Origin: Bacteroidales bacterium
GTDB taxonomy: Bacteria > Bacteroidota > Bacteroidia > Bacteroidales > Paludibacteraceae
Reading direction: 5' to 3'
Assembly: GCA_900767595.1 (NCBI GenBank)
Contig: CAAFZS010000050.1
Span: forward strand, 1-13,819
DNA: 13,819 nt
A model generated the notes under the pieces. The model saw nothing but the letters and a program-made list of their open reading frames with translations. It was not told the origin of the DNA and searched no databases. The position numbers were made by a program, and so were the translations under genes. Positions 1 through 7,287 of the stretch are shown piece by piece; within the stretch, counting starts at the first letter, position 1; the number at the start of each line of letters is the position of its first letter.

Positions 1-1296
1 AAGAAGGTTAAAGTGGTCTTCTCCCTCAACGATTTCCGTCCGTTGGCTTCGCGCTTAAATCGTGTAGACCTCTCACAAGAGGCTATGCAGAAGATGTTCA
101 AGAAAGCGTATCCGAAAGGATTTAAGAAAGAGGATGTACATTACGATGATCGCCCGAATACGGAAGTGGCGTCTATCAACTATACTTCCGGCACGACCGG
201 CTTCAGTAAGGGTGTGATCACTCCTTGCAATGCACTAGCAGGAAATATCATCTCGTTCTATAAGACCGGCGGGTTGTTCGAGGGCTGCCGACACGTGGCT
301 TTCCTACCGTTAGCGCACGCTTATGGTTGTGGTATTGATTTCTTGGGTGTTATCGTCTATGGCGGACACACATATTTCATCGGCCGTACGCCGGCACCGA
401 AGATCTTGTTACAAGCTTTTGCAGAGGTCAAACCGACCAACGTATTGACCGTTCCTCTGATTGTGGAGAAGATCTATAAGAAACAGATTGTGCCGCAGAT
501 ATCGAAGACACCTGTTCGTTGGGCACTTAAGATTCCTTTCCTTTCCGATGCGGTACTTGGCAAGGTGCGCCAACAACTCATAGATGCTTTTGGCGGTCTG
601 TTTGAGGAAGTGATTATCGGCGGAGCCCCGCTGAATGCGGAAGTAGAAGAGTTCTTGAATCGCATTAAGTTCCCTTATGCGGTGGGCTATGGAATGACCG
701 AGTGTGCACCTCTTATTTCTTTTACTCCTTATAAGGATGGCTATAAACCCTTGTCTTGTGGAAAGATATTGGATGATATGGAGATTAAAGTTGTCAATCC
801 CGATGAGCAGGGGGTAGGAGAGTTATGGGTGAGAGGTGAACACGTGATGTTAGGCTATTATAAGAATGCTGCCGCAACCCGTGAGATTCTTACAAAAGAC
901 GGATGGCTGAAGACCGGCGATTTAGGATATATTGACGAGGAAGGGTTTATCTTTATCAAGGGACGTAATAAGACGATGCTCCTCGGCCCGAGCGGACAGA
1001 ATATCTATCCAGAGGAGATTGAGGCTAAACTCAATAACATGCCTTATGTGATGGAATCGTTGGTGATTCAGCATGAGGACCATCTGGTAGCACTCGTTTG
1101 TCCGGACTACGAAGTGGCAGGGCAAATGACTTCAGCAGAAATAGAGACAGCAATGGAAGAAAATCGTAAGGCGCTGAATAACGAATTGGCGGCTTATGAA
1201 CAAATAACGAAAATTAAACTTTATCCGCACGAATTTGAGAAAACGCCGAAGAAATCCATTAAGCGTTTCCTCTATACGGCGATGGCAACGGACTAA
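1..1296 (+). CDS. Acyl-CoA ligase / AMP-binding synthetase, C-terminal part (5' end outside window)
   Basis: This enzyme of the ANL superfamily would activate a carboxylic acid, probably a fatty acid, with ATP to an acyl-adenylate and then pass it to CoA. The frame is open to the first base, so the GTG at 13 is unlikely to be the start. Long-chain acyl-CoA ligases usually have 500-600 residues, so roughly the first 100-150 seem to be missing. Counting from the GTG, the phosphate-binding motif YTSGTTGFSKG is at 57-67, the A5 motif GYGMTECAPL at 225-234, TGDLGYID at 301-308, the hinge region KGRNKTMLLGPSGQNIYPEE at 316-335, and the tail KTPKKSIKRFLY at 410-421 holds the lysine expected for adenylation. 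The stop overlaps the coaX start by one base (TAATG), so the two are probably translationally coupled. Family is certain; the true substrate is not visible from sequence. Confidence 0.92.
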   Translation, partial: KKVKVVFSLNDFRPLASRLNRVDLSQEAMQKMFKKAYPKGFKKEDVHYDDRPNTEVASINYTSGTTGFSKGVITPCNALAGNIISFYKTGGLFEGCRHVAFLPLAHAYGCGIDFLGVIVYGGHTYFIGRTPAPKILLQAFAEVKPTNVLTVPLIVEKIYKKQIVPQISKTPVRWALKIPFLSDAVLGKVRQQLIDAFGGLFEEVIIGGAPLNAEVEEFLNRIKFPYAVGYGMTECAPLISFTPYKDGYKPLSCGKILDDMEIKVVNPDEQGVGELWVRGEHVMLGYYKNAAATREILTKDGWLKTGDLGYIDEEGFIFIKGRNKTMLLGPSGQNIYPEEIEAKLNNMPYVMESLVIQHEDHLVALVCPDYEVAGQMTSAEIETAMEENRKALNNELAAYEQITKIKLYPHEFEKTPKKSIKRFLYTAMATD

Positions 1297-2027
1297 TGAA
1301 CCTCTGTATCGATCAAGGCAATTCGAGAACGAAAGTAGCCGTTTTTGATAACGAACGACTGCTCAAGCACATCATCTACAAGGAGTTTACCTCCGCGGAT
1401 GTGGAGCGTCTGTTCTCGTTGTATCCGATTGAGGACGCTATTATTGCCTCGGTAGCGAATATCGATGCAGCGGTTATTAACCTACTGCATCGCAAGGCGA
1501 AGCACTTCGTGCTCTTTGACCATACCACTCCGGTGCCGATTACCAATGCGTATGACACACCGCAGACATTAGGTCAAGACCGATTGGCAGCAGCAGTAGG
1601 CGGTGCGCAATTGTTTCCGAACGAGAACGTGCTGATTATCGATGTCGGTTCGGCTATCACGTACGATGTGGTGACAAAGGATAACACCTATATTGGCGGA
1701 AACATCGCTCCGGGACTGAAAATGCGTTTCTCTATTCTCAAACAGATGACGAAGAAACTGCCTTATGTGGAGGTCGAACCGGAGGAACTGATACCGCTGA
1801 TAGGTAAGAACACGCACGATGCTATAGCCGCCGGAGTGATTCGTGGCATAATTTTTGAAGTAAAAGGATATATGCGTACTTTGGCAGAACGGGGTGAATC
1901 GTTTAAAACTATCATCACCGGTGGTAATAGTCCGTATATCAGCAAATATATTGATTCTGCTTGTGAGCAGAAACACCTTGTTTTATTGGGGCTTAACGCT
2001 ATATTAAAATACAACACTCATGCGTAG
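1296..2027 (+). CDS. coaX: Type III pantothenate kinase
   Basis: CoaX phosphorylates pantothenate with ATP, the first step of coenzyme A synthesis, in the cytoplasm. The protein has 243 residues, normal for the family. It shows the ASKHA-fold motifs in order: the phosphate loop DQGNSRTK at 6-13, GQDR at 93-96 with the Asp that acts as catalytic base in this family, DVGSAITYD at 116-124, IGGNIAPGL at 133-141, and TGGN at 208-211. The ATG overlaps the last base of the upstream ligase stop codon, and the 3' end overlaps the next gene by 8 nt, which argues for one transcript and coupled translation. CoaX differs from the feedback-inhibited type I enzyme and is the usual form in Bacteroidota. Its fusion in one operon with a CoA-consuming ligase is notable. 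Confidence 0.96.
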   Translation: MNLCIDQGNSRTKVAVFDNERLLKHIIYKEFTSADVERLFSLYPIEDAIIASVANIDAAVINLLHRKAKHFVLFDHTTPVPITNAYDTPQTLGQDRLAAAVGGAQLFPNENVLIIDVGSAITYDVVTKDNTYIGGNIAPGLKMRFSILKQMTKKLPYVEVEPEELIPLIGKNTHDAIAAGVIRGIIFEVKGYMRTLAERGESFKTIITGGNSPYISKYIDSACEQKHLVLLGLNAILKYNTHA

Positions 2028-3249
2028 GCGCGCGCGTATATTATTAATAGGTCTCTGCTTGGCAGCGGGTTTGTCGGCACAGAACATGACCTCTTCACCG
2101 TTCTCTCGTTATGGTTACGGGTTGCTGGATGCAAATATCCCGAACACGTATCGAGGACTGGGAAGCGTAGGTATCGGTATGCGTAGCAATAAGGTCATCT
2201 GTTCTTCGCAACCGGCCAGTTATACTGCGTGCGATAGTATGACGTTTATGTTCGATGTAGCTGCCAGTGTAGGGTGGGACCATTATCAAGATGCTCACGG
2301 TCATCGCAATCGCGGTACAGGTAATCTCGAATATCTGTCGGTTCAGTTCCCGATCTGGCGTCAACATATAGCACTCGCTGCGGGTGTGACTCCCTATTCG
2401 ATGGTGGGATATAACATCCTTGTTCCGGACGAGTCGGGATTAGTACCCGATTACACGCCTATTGCTGCCTATACGGGAGAAGGAGGTATCAGTGAGGTAT
2501 TTGTGGGATTGAGCTTTAATATCTGCGATTGGGTGGCGTTGGGTGCAAATATGTACTATATGTTTGGTGAGAGTACCAATGCCCGTTCCATCACCTTTAC
2601 TGAGACCGGACTTACACCTATCTCGCAGATAGCTTATATGCGAGTCAATAGTTTCCGTTTCCGTTATGGCTTGCAACTCTTCCATCAGTTTGACGGGCAC
2701 GCCTTCACGGTAGGCGGAATATTCGAGAATCGGCAGCGAATGAATAGTGAGTTCGTTGTATTAGAATCTTCGCTACTCGATACCATCGGCAGTCCTATTA
2801 CGGATGGGTTTGAGATGCCCTATGTTTTTGGTGCCGGAGCCAGTTATACTTGGCAGCAGCGACTCACCATCGGCTTTGACTATGAGCGTGAGTGTATGTC
2901 CTCGGCATTGTATATGGGCGAACGAGGTGCTTTGCGAGACCGTAACCGTTATGCGATGGGTATAGAGTATCGTAATAACCCGATGAGCCAACGATACGTT
3001 GATCGTGTGCTATGGAGGGTGGGGTGCAATATAGCGGATAATTATTTTGAGTCCGAGCAAATGACGGGTATTAAGGATATCACCGCTTCCATCGGTATCG
3101 GCTTACCTTTACGAAATGCAGGAACCATCTTCAACGCTTCCGTCGAATACACTCACCGAGGAAAAAAGAGTTTCCTTGAGGAGAACGAACTTAAACTGAC
3201 CATCAACGCATCCATTTGCGAGAACTGGTTCTTCAAACGCAGACTATAA
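2020..3249 (+). CDS. Outer-membrane beta-barrel protein of the coaX-lptC cluster
   Basis: This is a 409-residue predicted outer-membrane protein. Residues 1-20 form a signal peptide (basic MRRRAR, hydrophobic ILLIGLCLAAGL, then a SAQ cleavage site). The mature protein is rich in aromatic residues and alternating short hydrophobic strands, as in beta-barrels, and ends with an aromatic and basic tail (NWFFKRRL). Near the N-terminus are SPFSRYGYGLLD and a QPASYTACDSMTF stretch. From memory, Bacteroidales proteins encoded next to coaX and ahead of a TPR protein and lptC look alike, so I assign it to that group by sequence feel and context. No enzymatic motif is visible, and transport of a lipid or small molecule is only a guess. 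The ATG lies within the last codons of coaX (8-nt overlap); no ribosome binding site is evident, which suggests coupling. Confidence 0.8.
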   Translation: MRRRARILLIGLCLAAGLSAQNMTSSPFSRYGYGLLDANIPNTYRGLGSVGIGMRSNKVICSSQPASYTACDSMTFMFDVAASVGWDHYQDAHGHRNRGTGNLEYLSVQFPIWRQHIALAAGVTPYSMVGYNILVPDESGLVPDYTPIAAYTGEGGISEVFVGLSFNICDWVALGANMYYMFGESTNARSITFTETGLTPISQIAYMRVNSFRFRYGLQLFHQFDGHAFTVGGIFENRQRMNSEFVVLESSLLDTIGSPITDGFEMPYVFGAGASYTWQQRLTIGFDYERECMSSALYMGERGALRDRNRYAMGIEYRNNPMSQRYVDRVLWRVGCNIADNYFESEQMTGIKDITASIGIGLPLRNAGTIFNASVEYTHRGKKSFLEENELKLTINASICENWFFKRRL

Positions 3250-3290
3250 AAACTAAAACTAATAACTAATAACTAAAAACTAAAGACAAA
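3250..3290 (+). repeat. Heptamer-like AACTAA repeats in the leader of the TPR gene
   Basis: The whole 41-nt gap between the barrel protein and the TPR gene is made of AACTAA(A/T) copies starting at 3251, 3257, 3264, 3271 and 3278 (spacing 6, 7, 7, 7). There is no G until 3285 and no Shine-Dalgarno site. A-rich leaders drive translation in Bacteroidota, so this may be the translation enhancer of the downstream gene. It also places many TAA stops in the spacer. Confidence 0.8.
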
Positions 3291-4721
3291 ATGAAAAAAT
3301 CAATCATTGCATTAGCACTTTGTGTTGCTATCCCCGCATTGGCTTGCGCTAAGAAGCCAAAGAAAGTTACTGAGCCCGAACCCGCTCCGGCTCCTGTCGT
3401 TACCGAAGATGAGACTCCCGAGATTACGGAGGAGTGCCTCGTCAATATCTCTCTGTTTGTGGAGAGTGCTAAAAACAAAGCTTATGAGGATGCTTATGGC
3501 CCTTGGTTAGAGGTGTATAACACTTGCCCGAATGCCAATAAGGCTATCTATAGCCGCGGTAGCCAGATCTTAGAGTGGAAATATAACAATGCTGCTACCG
3601 AAGAGGAGAAGGAAGAGGTTCGTAAGATGGTTCTCCAAATGCACGACAAACGAATCAAATACTTTGGTGACGATCCTAAGTACCCTACGGCCTATATCTT
3701 GGGCCAAAAGGGCTTGGATTATTGCAAGTTCTATCCCGAAGACCCTCTCAAACTCGATGCCTATAACTGGCTCAAGGAGAGTGTACAACAGATGGGCGAT
3801 AAGTCTCAACTGACCGTACTGGTTAAACTCGTGGAACTGAGCAACGACTTATACAAGGCTGATCCTGACAAATATGGTGAGCAGTATATTGCTGACTACT
3901 CGTTGGTTAGCCCTATCCTTCAATCGATTTGGGATAACCCCGCTTCGAAGAACGCTACCGATGCGGCAACGTCCAAAGAGTATATCGACAACCTCTTTGC
4001 TGTTTCGGGTGCTGCTAGTTGCGATAAGTTGGATGAGTTGTATAAAGACTATATCAACACCAATGGCCAATACCTCGAGGATATGCTTAAACTCATGAAA
4101 CTCTATCGTCGTGTAAACTGCACAGAGTCGGAGATTTATTTCGCTGCGGCTGAGGCTGCCCATAAACTGCAACCTACTACCGAGTCCGCTTCCGGTTGCG
4201 GTAGCATGAGCCTGAAGAAAGGCAACTACAACGATGCGGTTGATTACTATAAACAAGCCATTGAGTTGATTGACGAAAACGATCCCGAGGCGGACGCAAC
4301 GCGTGCTGACCTCCAATACCGTATTTCTTATGTGTATATGGACAAACTCCATCGCTATGCAGATGCCCGCACGTTTGCTAACTTGTCTATGAATAGCAAT
4401 CCTGACCAAAAAGGTCGTTGCTATATCATCATAGGTATGTGCTATGCAGCGGCTCAACCTTACCAAACACCGGATTATCCCGCTGCTAAGGCGGCTATCC
4501 TGAATAAGACCGTGTTCTGGGCTGCAGTGGATAAGTTTATGAAGGCCAAACAAGTGGATCCATCCATTGCGGATGATGCCAATAAACTGATTGCTACCTA
4601 TAGCAAGTACTTCCCCTCCAAGGAGGAACTGTTTGACCTCCCGGGTGAGTTCGGCTCCGGCTCGTTTATCGTAGGTGGTTGGATCAACGAAACAACTTCT
4701 GTTCGTGCTAAAAAAGATTAA
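3291..4721 (+). CDS. Secreted tetratricopeptide-repeat protein
   Basis: This 476-residue protein begins with a signal peptide (MKKSIIALALCVAIPALACA). Cleavage after ACA at residue 20 fits signal peptidase I. A lipoprotein cut before Cys19 is possible, but the -3 position is Ala, so the lipobox is poor. After a Lys/Pro-rich linker (21-40) the rest is almost all alpha-helical. The clearest TPR-like helices are at about 302-330 (GNYNDAVDYYKQAIEL), 338-371 and 373 onward. TPR proteins act as protein-binding scaffolds; this one should sit in the periplasm or at the envelope. It lies between a beta-barrel gene and lptC, the order I remember for Bacteroidales, so a role in outer-membrane assembly or LPS export is inferred from context only. 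The C-terminus (GGWINETTSVRAKKD) has no recognised motif. Confidence 0.85.
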   Translation: MKKSIIALALCVAIPALACAKKPKKVTEPEPAPAPVVTEDETPEITEECLVNISLFVESAKNKAYEDAYGPWLEVYNTCPNANKAIYSRGSQILEWKYNNAATEEEKEEVRKMVLQMHDKRIKYFGDDPKYPTAYILGQKGLDYCKFYPEDPLKLDAYNWLKESVQQMGDKSQLTVLVKLVELSNDLYKADPDKYGEQYIADYSLVSPILQSIWDNPASKNATDAATSKEYIDNLFAVSGAASCDKLDELYKDYINTNGQYLEDMLKLMKLYRRVNCTESEIYFAAAEAAHKLQPTTESASGCGSMSLKKGNYNDAVDYYKQAIELIDENDPEADATRADLQYRISYVYMDKLHRYADARTFANLSMNSNPDQKGRCYIIIGMCYAAAQPYQTPDYPAAKAAILNKTVFWAAVDKFMKAKQVDPSIADDANKLIATYSKYFPSKEELFDLPGEFGSGSFIVGGWINETTSVRAKKD

Positions 4722-4726
4722 TCCTA

Positions 4727-4801
4727 CAGCGTATGCGGTCTTTCAGGCGTAGCCGGTCTTTCAGCAGACTTTGTCTGCGGTCTTGCAGCGTAGCGGTCTT
4801 T
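4727..4801 (+). repeat. Four-unit array of a dispersed ~17-bp repeat at the lptC start
   Basis: Four units fit the consensus CAGCG-n-AGCGGTCTTT: CAGCGTATGCGGTCTTT (4727-4743), CAGGCGTAGCCGGTCTTT (4744-4761), a 23-bp unit at 4762-4784 and CAGCGTAGCGGTCTTT (4786-4801). The long unit holds an extra inverted repeat, GCAGAC-TTT-GTCTGC. The array starts in the spacer after the TPR gene and supplies the lptC start codon and the basic n-region of its signal peptide. Similar units occur inside ispG on the other strand (10278-10343 and 11202-11220). Confidence 0.85.
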
Positions 4802-5320
4802 TTGCTACTTGTGGCTTGCTCCCATCGGGATGTCAAGCTGCGGACGGCTGCGGTACAAGACCGAAGTCTTATCCCGGTGTTGAACTCGGACGAGGTGACG
4901 ACCCTTATCTCCGATTCGGGTATCACGCGTTATCGGATATCCGCATCTAAATGGCAGATCTACGATAAGGCCCAGCCTCCGTACTGGGAGTTCCCTAAGG
5001 GAATATACTTGGAGAAGTTCAATGATAGTTTGGCTATCGAAGAGACCATTAAAGCGGATTATGCTTATTATAATGACCAGTCGCACGTGTGGCATCTGAA
5101 AGGGAATGTGCACGCGGTCAATCAGAATAATGAGCAGTTTGATACACCGGATTTATATTGGGACCAGGATCAAGAAAAGATCTACTCTGACTCTACGATT
5201 ACCATCACCAAGGCGCGATCGATCATCAACGGGGTAGGGTTCACTGCTAACCAATCAATGACGAATTATACCATTCATCACCCTACGGGAGTTATCCCGA
5301 TAGAGGAAGATGATAAATAA
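4733..5320 (+). CDS. lptC: LPS export protein LptC (lipoprotein form)
   Basis: LptC is the inner-membrane-anchored periplasmic part of the LptBFGC-A-D bridge that moves lipopolysaccharide to the outer membrane. The protein has 195 residues. The start gives a basic n-region (MRSFRRSRSFSRLCLRS), a hydrophobic stretch, and the lipobox LLVAC with Cys29, so it should be lipid-anchored, as is usual for Bacteroidota LptC. The body has the LptC features LISDSGITRYRI (about 62-73), a PPYWEFPKGIYLEKF block, ADYAYYN, LKGNVHAVN, and the terminal ATNQ-like GVGFTANQSMTNYTI segment. It follows the TPR gene by 11 nt, without a Shine-Dalgarno site. Oddly, the first 20 or so residues are encoded by a repeat array whose first unit provides the ATG; no better start is seen. 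The amino-acid composition there (Arg/Ser/Cys) differs from the rest. Confidence 0.93.
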   Translation: MRSFRRSRSFSRLCLRSCSVAVFLLLVACSHRDVKLRTAAVQDRSLIPVLNSDEVTTLISDSGITRYRISASKWQIYDKAQPPYWEFPKGIYLEKFNDSLAIEETIKADYAYYNDQSHVWHLKGNVHAVNQNNEQFDTPDLYWDQDQEKIYSDSTITITKARSIINGVGFTANQSMTNYTIHHPTGVIPIEEDDK

Positions 5321-5358
5321 ATTAACTTTATTATTAACAACTTAAAAATTTTTCTTTT

Positions 5359-7185
5359 ATGAAAAAAACATTTCTTTTTCTCGCTGCGCTTGCTATGAGC
5401 GTTAGTTTGTCGGCAGAGAAGATCACTACTCTTGCCGGTATCACTAGTGGTAATAAGTACTACGTTGGTGCAACCACCGGTGACAAGGATTATTATTTCT
5501 ATGTTGATGGCTCTGCTAAAACCGAATCTATTAAAGGTGTAGCCAAAGAAGACGTTGCTGACGCTGTGGCACTTACGTTTACTGCTGTTACTAGCGGTTG
5601 GACCATTCAGTTTGATAATGGTCTCTATTTGGGAATAAAGAACGCAAAAGACAACGGAGCGGTTCAAGTAATGGAGGAACCTGTCGTTTGGACAATTGAC
5701 GAAGATACTGAAAAAGGTCTTCTCAAGTTGCATCCAAATGATTATTACCTGCAAAAGAATAATAGCGGTACTCAATTTGGTTCATACAAGAATACTCAAA
5801 CCAATGTTTGGTTAGAGTCTGCCGGTGCTGCTCCCACTCCTGCTACCTTGGATAGTTTGATTATCAAAGGCACTGCTTCCAAGATGGAATACGAAACCGG
5901 TGAAGCATTTGACCCTGCCGGTTTGGAAGTTTGGGGTATCTACACCAAGACGGTGAAACACGACTCCACTTCTCAAATCAAGAGTGGTATTACTTGGACG
6001 CTGGATCCCGAAACTTTTGAAGAGGCTTCGGATAATGCATCGGTTACGCTCGTTGCTTCTTATAAAGAGTTGACCACTGCCGATACCACCATCACGGGTA
6101 TTAAGGTAAACGAACCCGCTCCTCTTCCCAAGTATGCTACTATCTATACGAGCAATGTAACACTCTCCACCACCGGTGGAACTTCTGCTACTGAGGCTAA
6201 AGTTGTTGTTGCTAAAGGCGACACCGTGGATGCTCTCAAAGCCGGTACAGGTTCTGCAGCCGGTGTCTTGGTAGTAAATATTCCTGCTGCTACTAAGACC
6301 CTCCACTTCCATGTTGTTGGATGGAGTGGAAAAAGCGTAGAATTGGACATTAATGGTGAAGCATTGGCTATCACTTCCGACGCTGGTATTTCCAACAATT
6401 CACCATTTACCTTGAAGGGTACTGCTTCTGACTACTATTATGCTATTGACCCGAAGGGTGCTACTACCATTACATTCACAGCTACCAAGGACAATCGTTT
6501 CGTCCTCTTTGGCGTGAATGCTGAATTGCAAGAAGGTGTTATCGCAGCTCCTGCCTTCACTCCGACTGATACTGATTTTGATGGCTCTGTTGAGGTAACT
6601 CTCACTTGTGAGACTGAAGGTGCTGAAATCTTCTATGCTCTCAACGAGGAAGTTACCAGCATGAATGCTACTAAATACACCGAGCCTATCAAACTCACCG
6701 AGACGACCACTATCTACGCTGTTGCTAAGAAAGATGGTAAAGAGAGTGAGCAAGCAAGCAAGACCTACACTTTGATTCCTACTTACACTTTGGCAGAACT
6801 CGTGGCTGCCGGTGCTCCTACCGCAGACAAAAAGAAGGTCATTCTCGTGTTGGAGAATGAGGTAATTACCGGCATTGATGGTACTCGCGGAATTTATGTT
6901 AAGAGTGGCGACCAAGAAATCGAAATCTTCTGCTATAACTTGCCTGAGACAGCAGTCAAAGGTGCTTATGTTAGCGGTCGTGCTATGGGAGATTGGTTCT
7001 TATATGGTACTCAAGAGCCCAAAAAGTGGGAACTTCAACCTGCTGACTGGTCTTGGGCAACCTTCGCGACTTCGCCTACTCGTATCATCAACCCGAAGGC
7101 TAACAAGGTGGCTAAGAAAGCTATCGTCAATGGTCAAATTATGATCATCCGCGACAGCAGAACCTACAACGTTCTGGGCTTCTAA
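5359..7185 (+). CDS. Large secreted multi-domain protein with Ig-like and chitobiase-C-like modules and a surface-sorting-like tail
   Basis: This 608-residue protein has a signal peptide (MKKTFLFLAALAMSVSLSA, cut near 19). Modules, judged by eye: an unrecognised N-terminal beta-rich domain (about 20-155); an Ig-like module of the Big_3 kind (about 163-250, with MEYETGEAFDPAGLEVWGIY); a second beta-sandwich-like domain (about 257-392); a chitobiase/beta-hexosaminidase C-terminal-like module (about 396-472, with EIFYALNEE and TTTIYAVAKKDG); an OB-fold-like domain (about 476-560); and a tail KKAIVNGQIMIIRDSRTYNV that resembles tails seen in Bacteroidales proteins exported by the type IX system. 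No catalytic residues are apparent, so it may be an adhesin, a binding protein or a scaffold. It starts 38 nt after lptC with an A/T-rich leader, and could be cotranscribed or separately expressed. The protein ends LGF, where I would expect a few more residues. T9SS export is inference. Confidence 0.82.
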   Translation: MKKTFLFLAALAMSVSLSAEKITTLAGITSGNKYYVGATTGDKDYYFYVDGSAKTESIKGVAKEDVADAVALTFTAVTSGWTIQFDNGLYLGIKNAKDNGAVQVMEEPVVWTIDEDTEKGLLKLHPNDYYLQKNNSGTQFGSYKNTQTNVWLESAGAAPTPATLDSLIIKGTASKMEYETGEAFDPAGLEVWGIYTKTVKHDSTSQIKSGITWTLDPETFEEASDNASVTLVASYKELTTADTTITGIKVNEPAPLPKYATIYTSNVTLSTTGGTSATEAKVVVAKGDTVDALKAGTGSAAGVLVVNIPAATKTLHFHVVGWSGKSVELDINGEALAITSDAGISNNSPFTLKGTASDYYYAIDPKGATTITFTATKDNRFVLFGVNAELQEGVIAAPAFTPTDTDFDGSVEVTLTCETEGAEIFYALNEEVTSMNATKYTEPIKLTETTTIYAVAKKDGKESEQASKTYTLIPTYTLAELVAAGAPTADKKKVILVLENEVITGIDGTRGIYVKSGDQEIEIFCYNLPETAVKGAYVSGRAMGDWFLYGTQEPKKWELQPADWSWATFATSPTRIINPKANKVAKKAIVNGQIMIIRDSRTYNVLGF

Positions 7186-7250
7186 CTTAGGAACCCCTAG
7201 GAATCCTAGGAAACCCCTAGGACTCCTAGGACAACCTAGGAACACCTATA
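7186..7250. repeat. Array of five CCTAGG palindromes at ~10-bp spacing
   Basis: Perfect CCTAGG hexamers start at 7196, 7205, 7216, 7225 and 7235, flanked by degenerate forms CTTAGG (7186) and CCTATAG (7245). Spacings of 9, 11, 9 and 10 bp give a higher-order unit of about 20 bp (CCTAGGAAtCCTAGGAaACC, then CCTAGGActCCTAGGAcaAC). The array fills the space between the stop codon of the secreted protein and the terminator stem. Confidence 0.9.
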
Positions 7251-7255
7251 GACAT

Positions 7256-7287
7256 AAAAAAAGCGGCTCGAAAGCCGCTTTTTTTTT
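7256..7287. terminator. Bidirectional rho-independent terminator between convergent genes
   Basis: Seven A's, a perfect 6-bp stem GCGGCT (7263-7268) / AGCCGC (7273-7278) with a CGAA loop, then nine T's. The symmetric A and T runs let it serve both the + strand secreted-protein gene and nrdJ on the - strand. The T-run overlaps the nrdJ stop codon. Confidence 0.93.

Noticed and set aside
3849..4553. A 234-codon open frame on the - strand inside the TPR gene
   Set aside because: It is antisense to a gene with a signal peptide and TPR helices, and shows no family resemblance or promoter.
5321..5358. Separate promoter (TAACTTTA as a -7 box) for the secreted protein gene
   Set aside because: The last base of the box does not match TAnnTTTG and no TTTG lies at the -33 distance, so a start here cannot be supported.
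7186..7250. CCTAGG array as a CRISPR
   Set aside because: Units are far too short, there are no unique spacers of fixed length and no cas genes.
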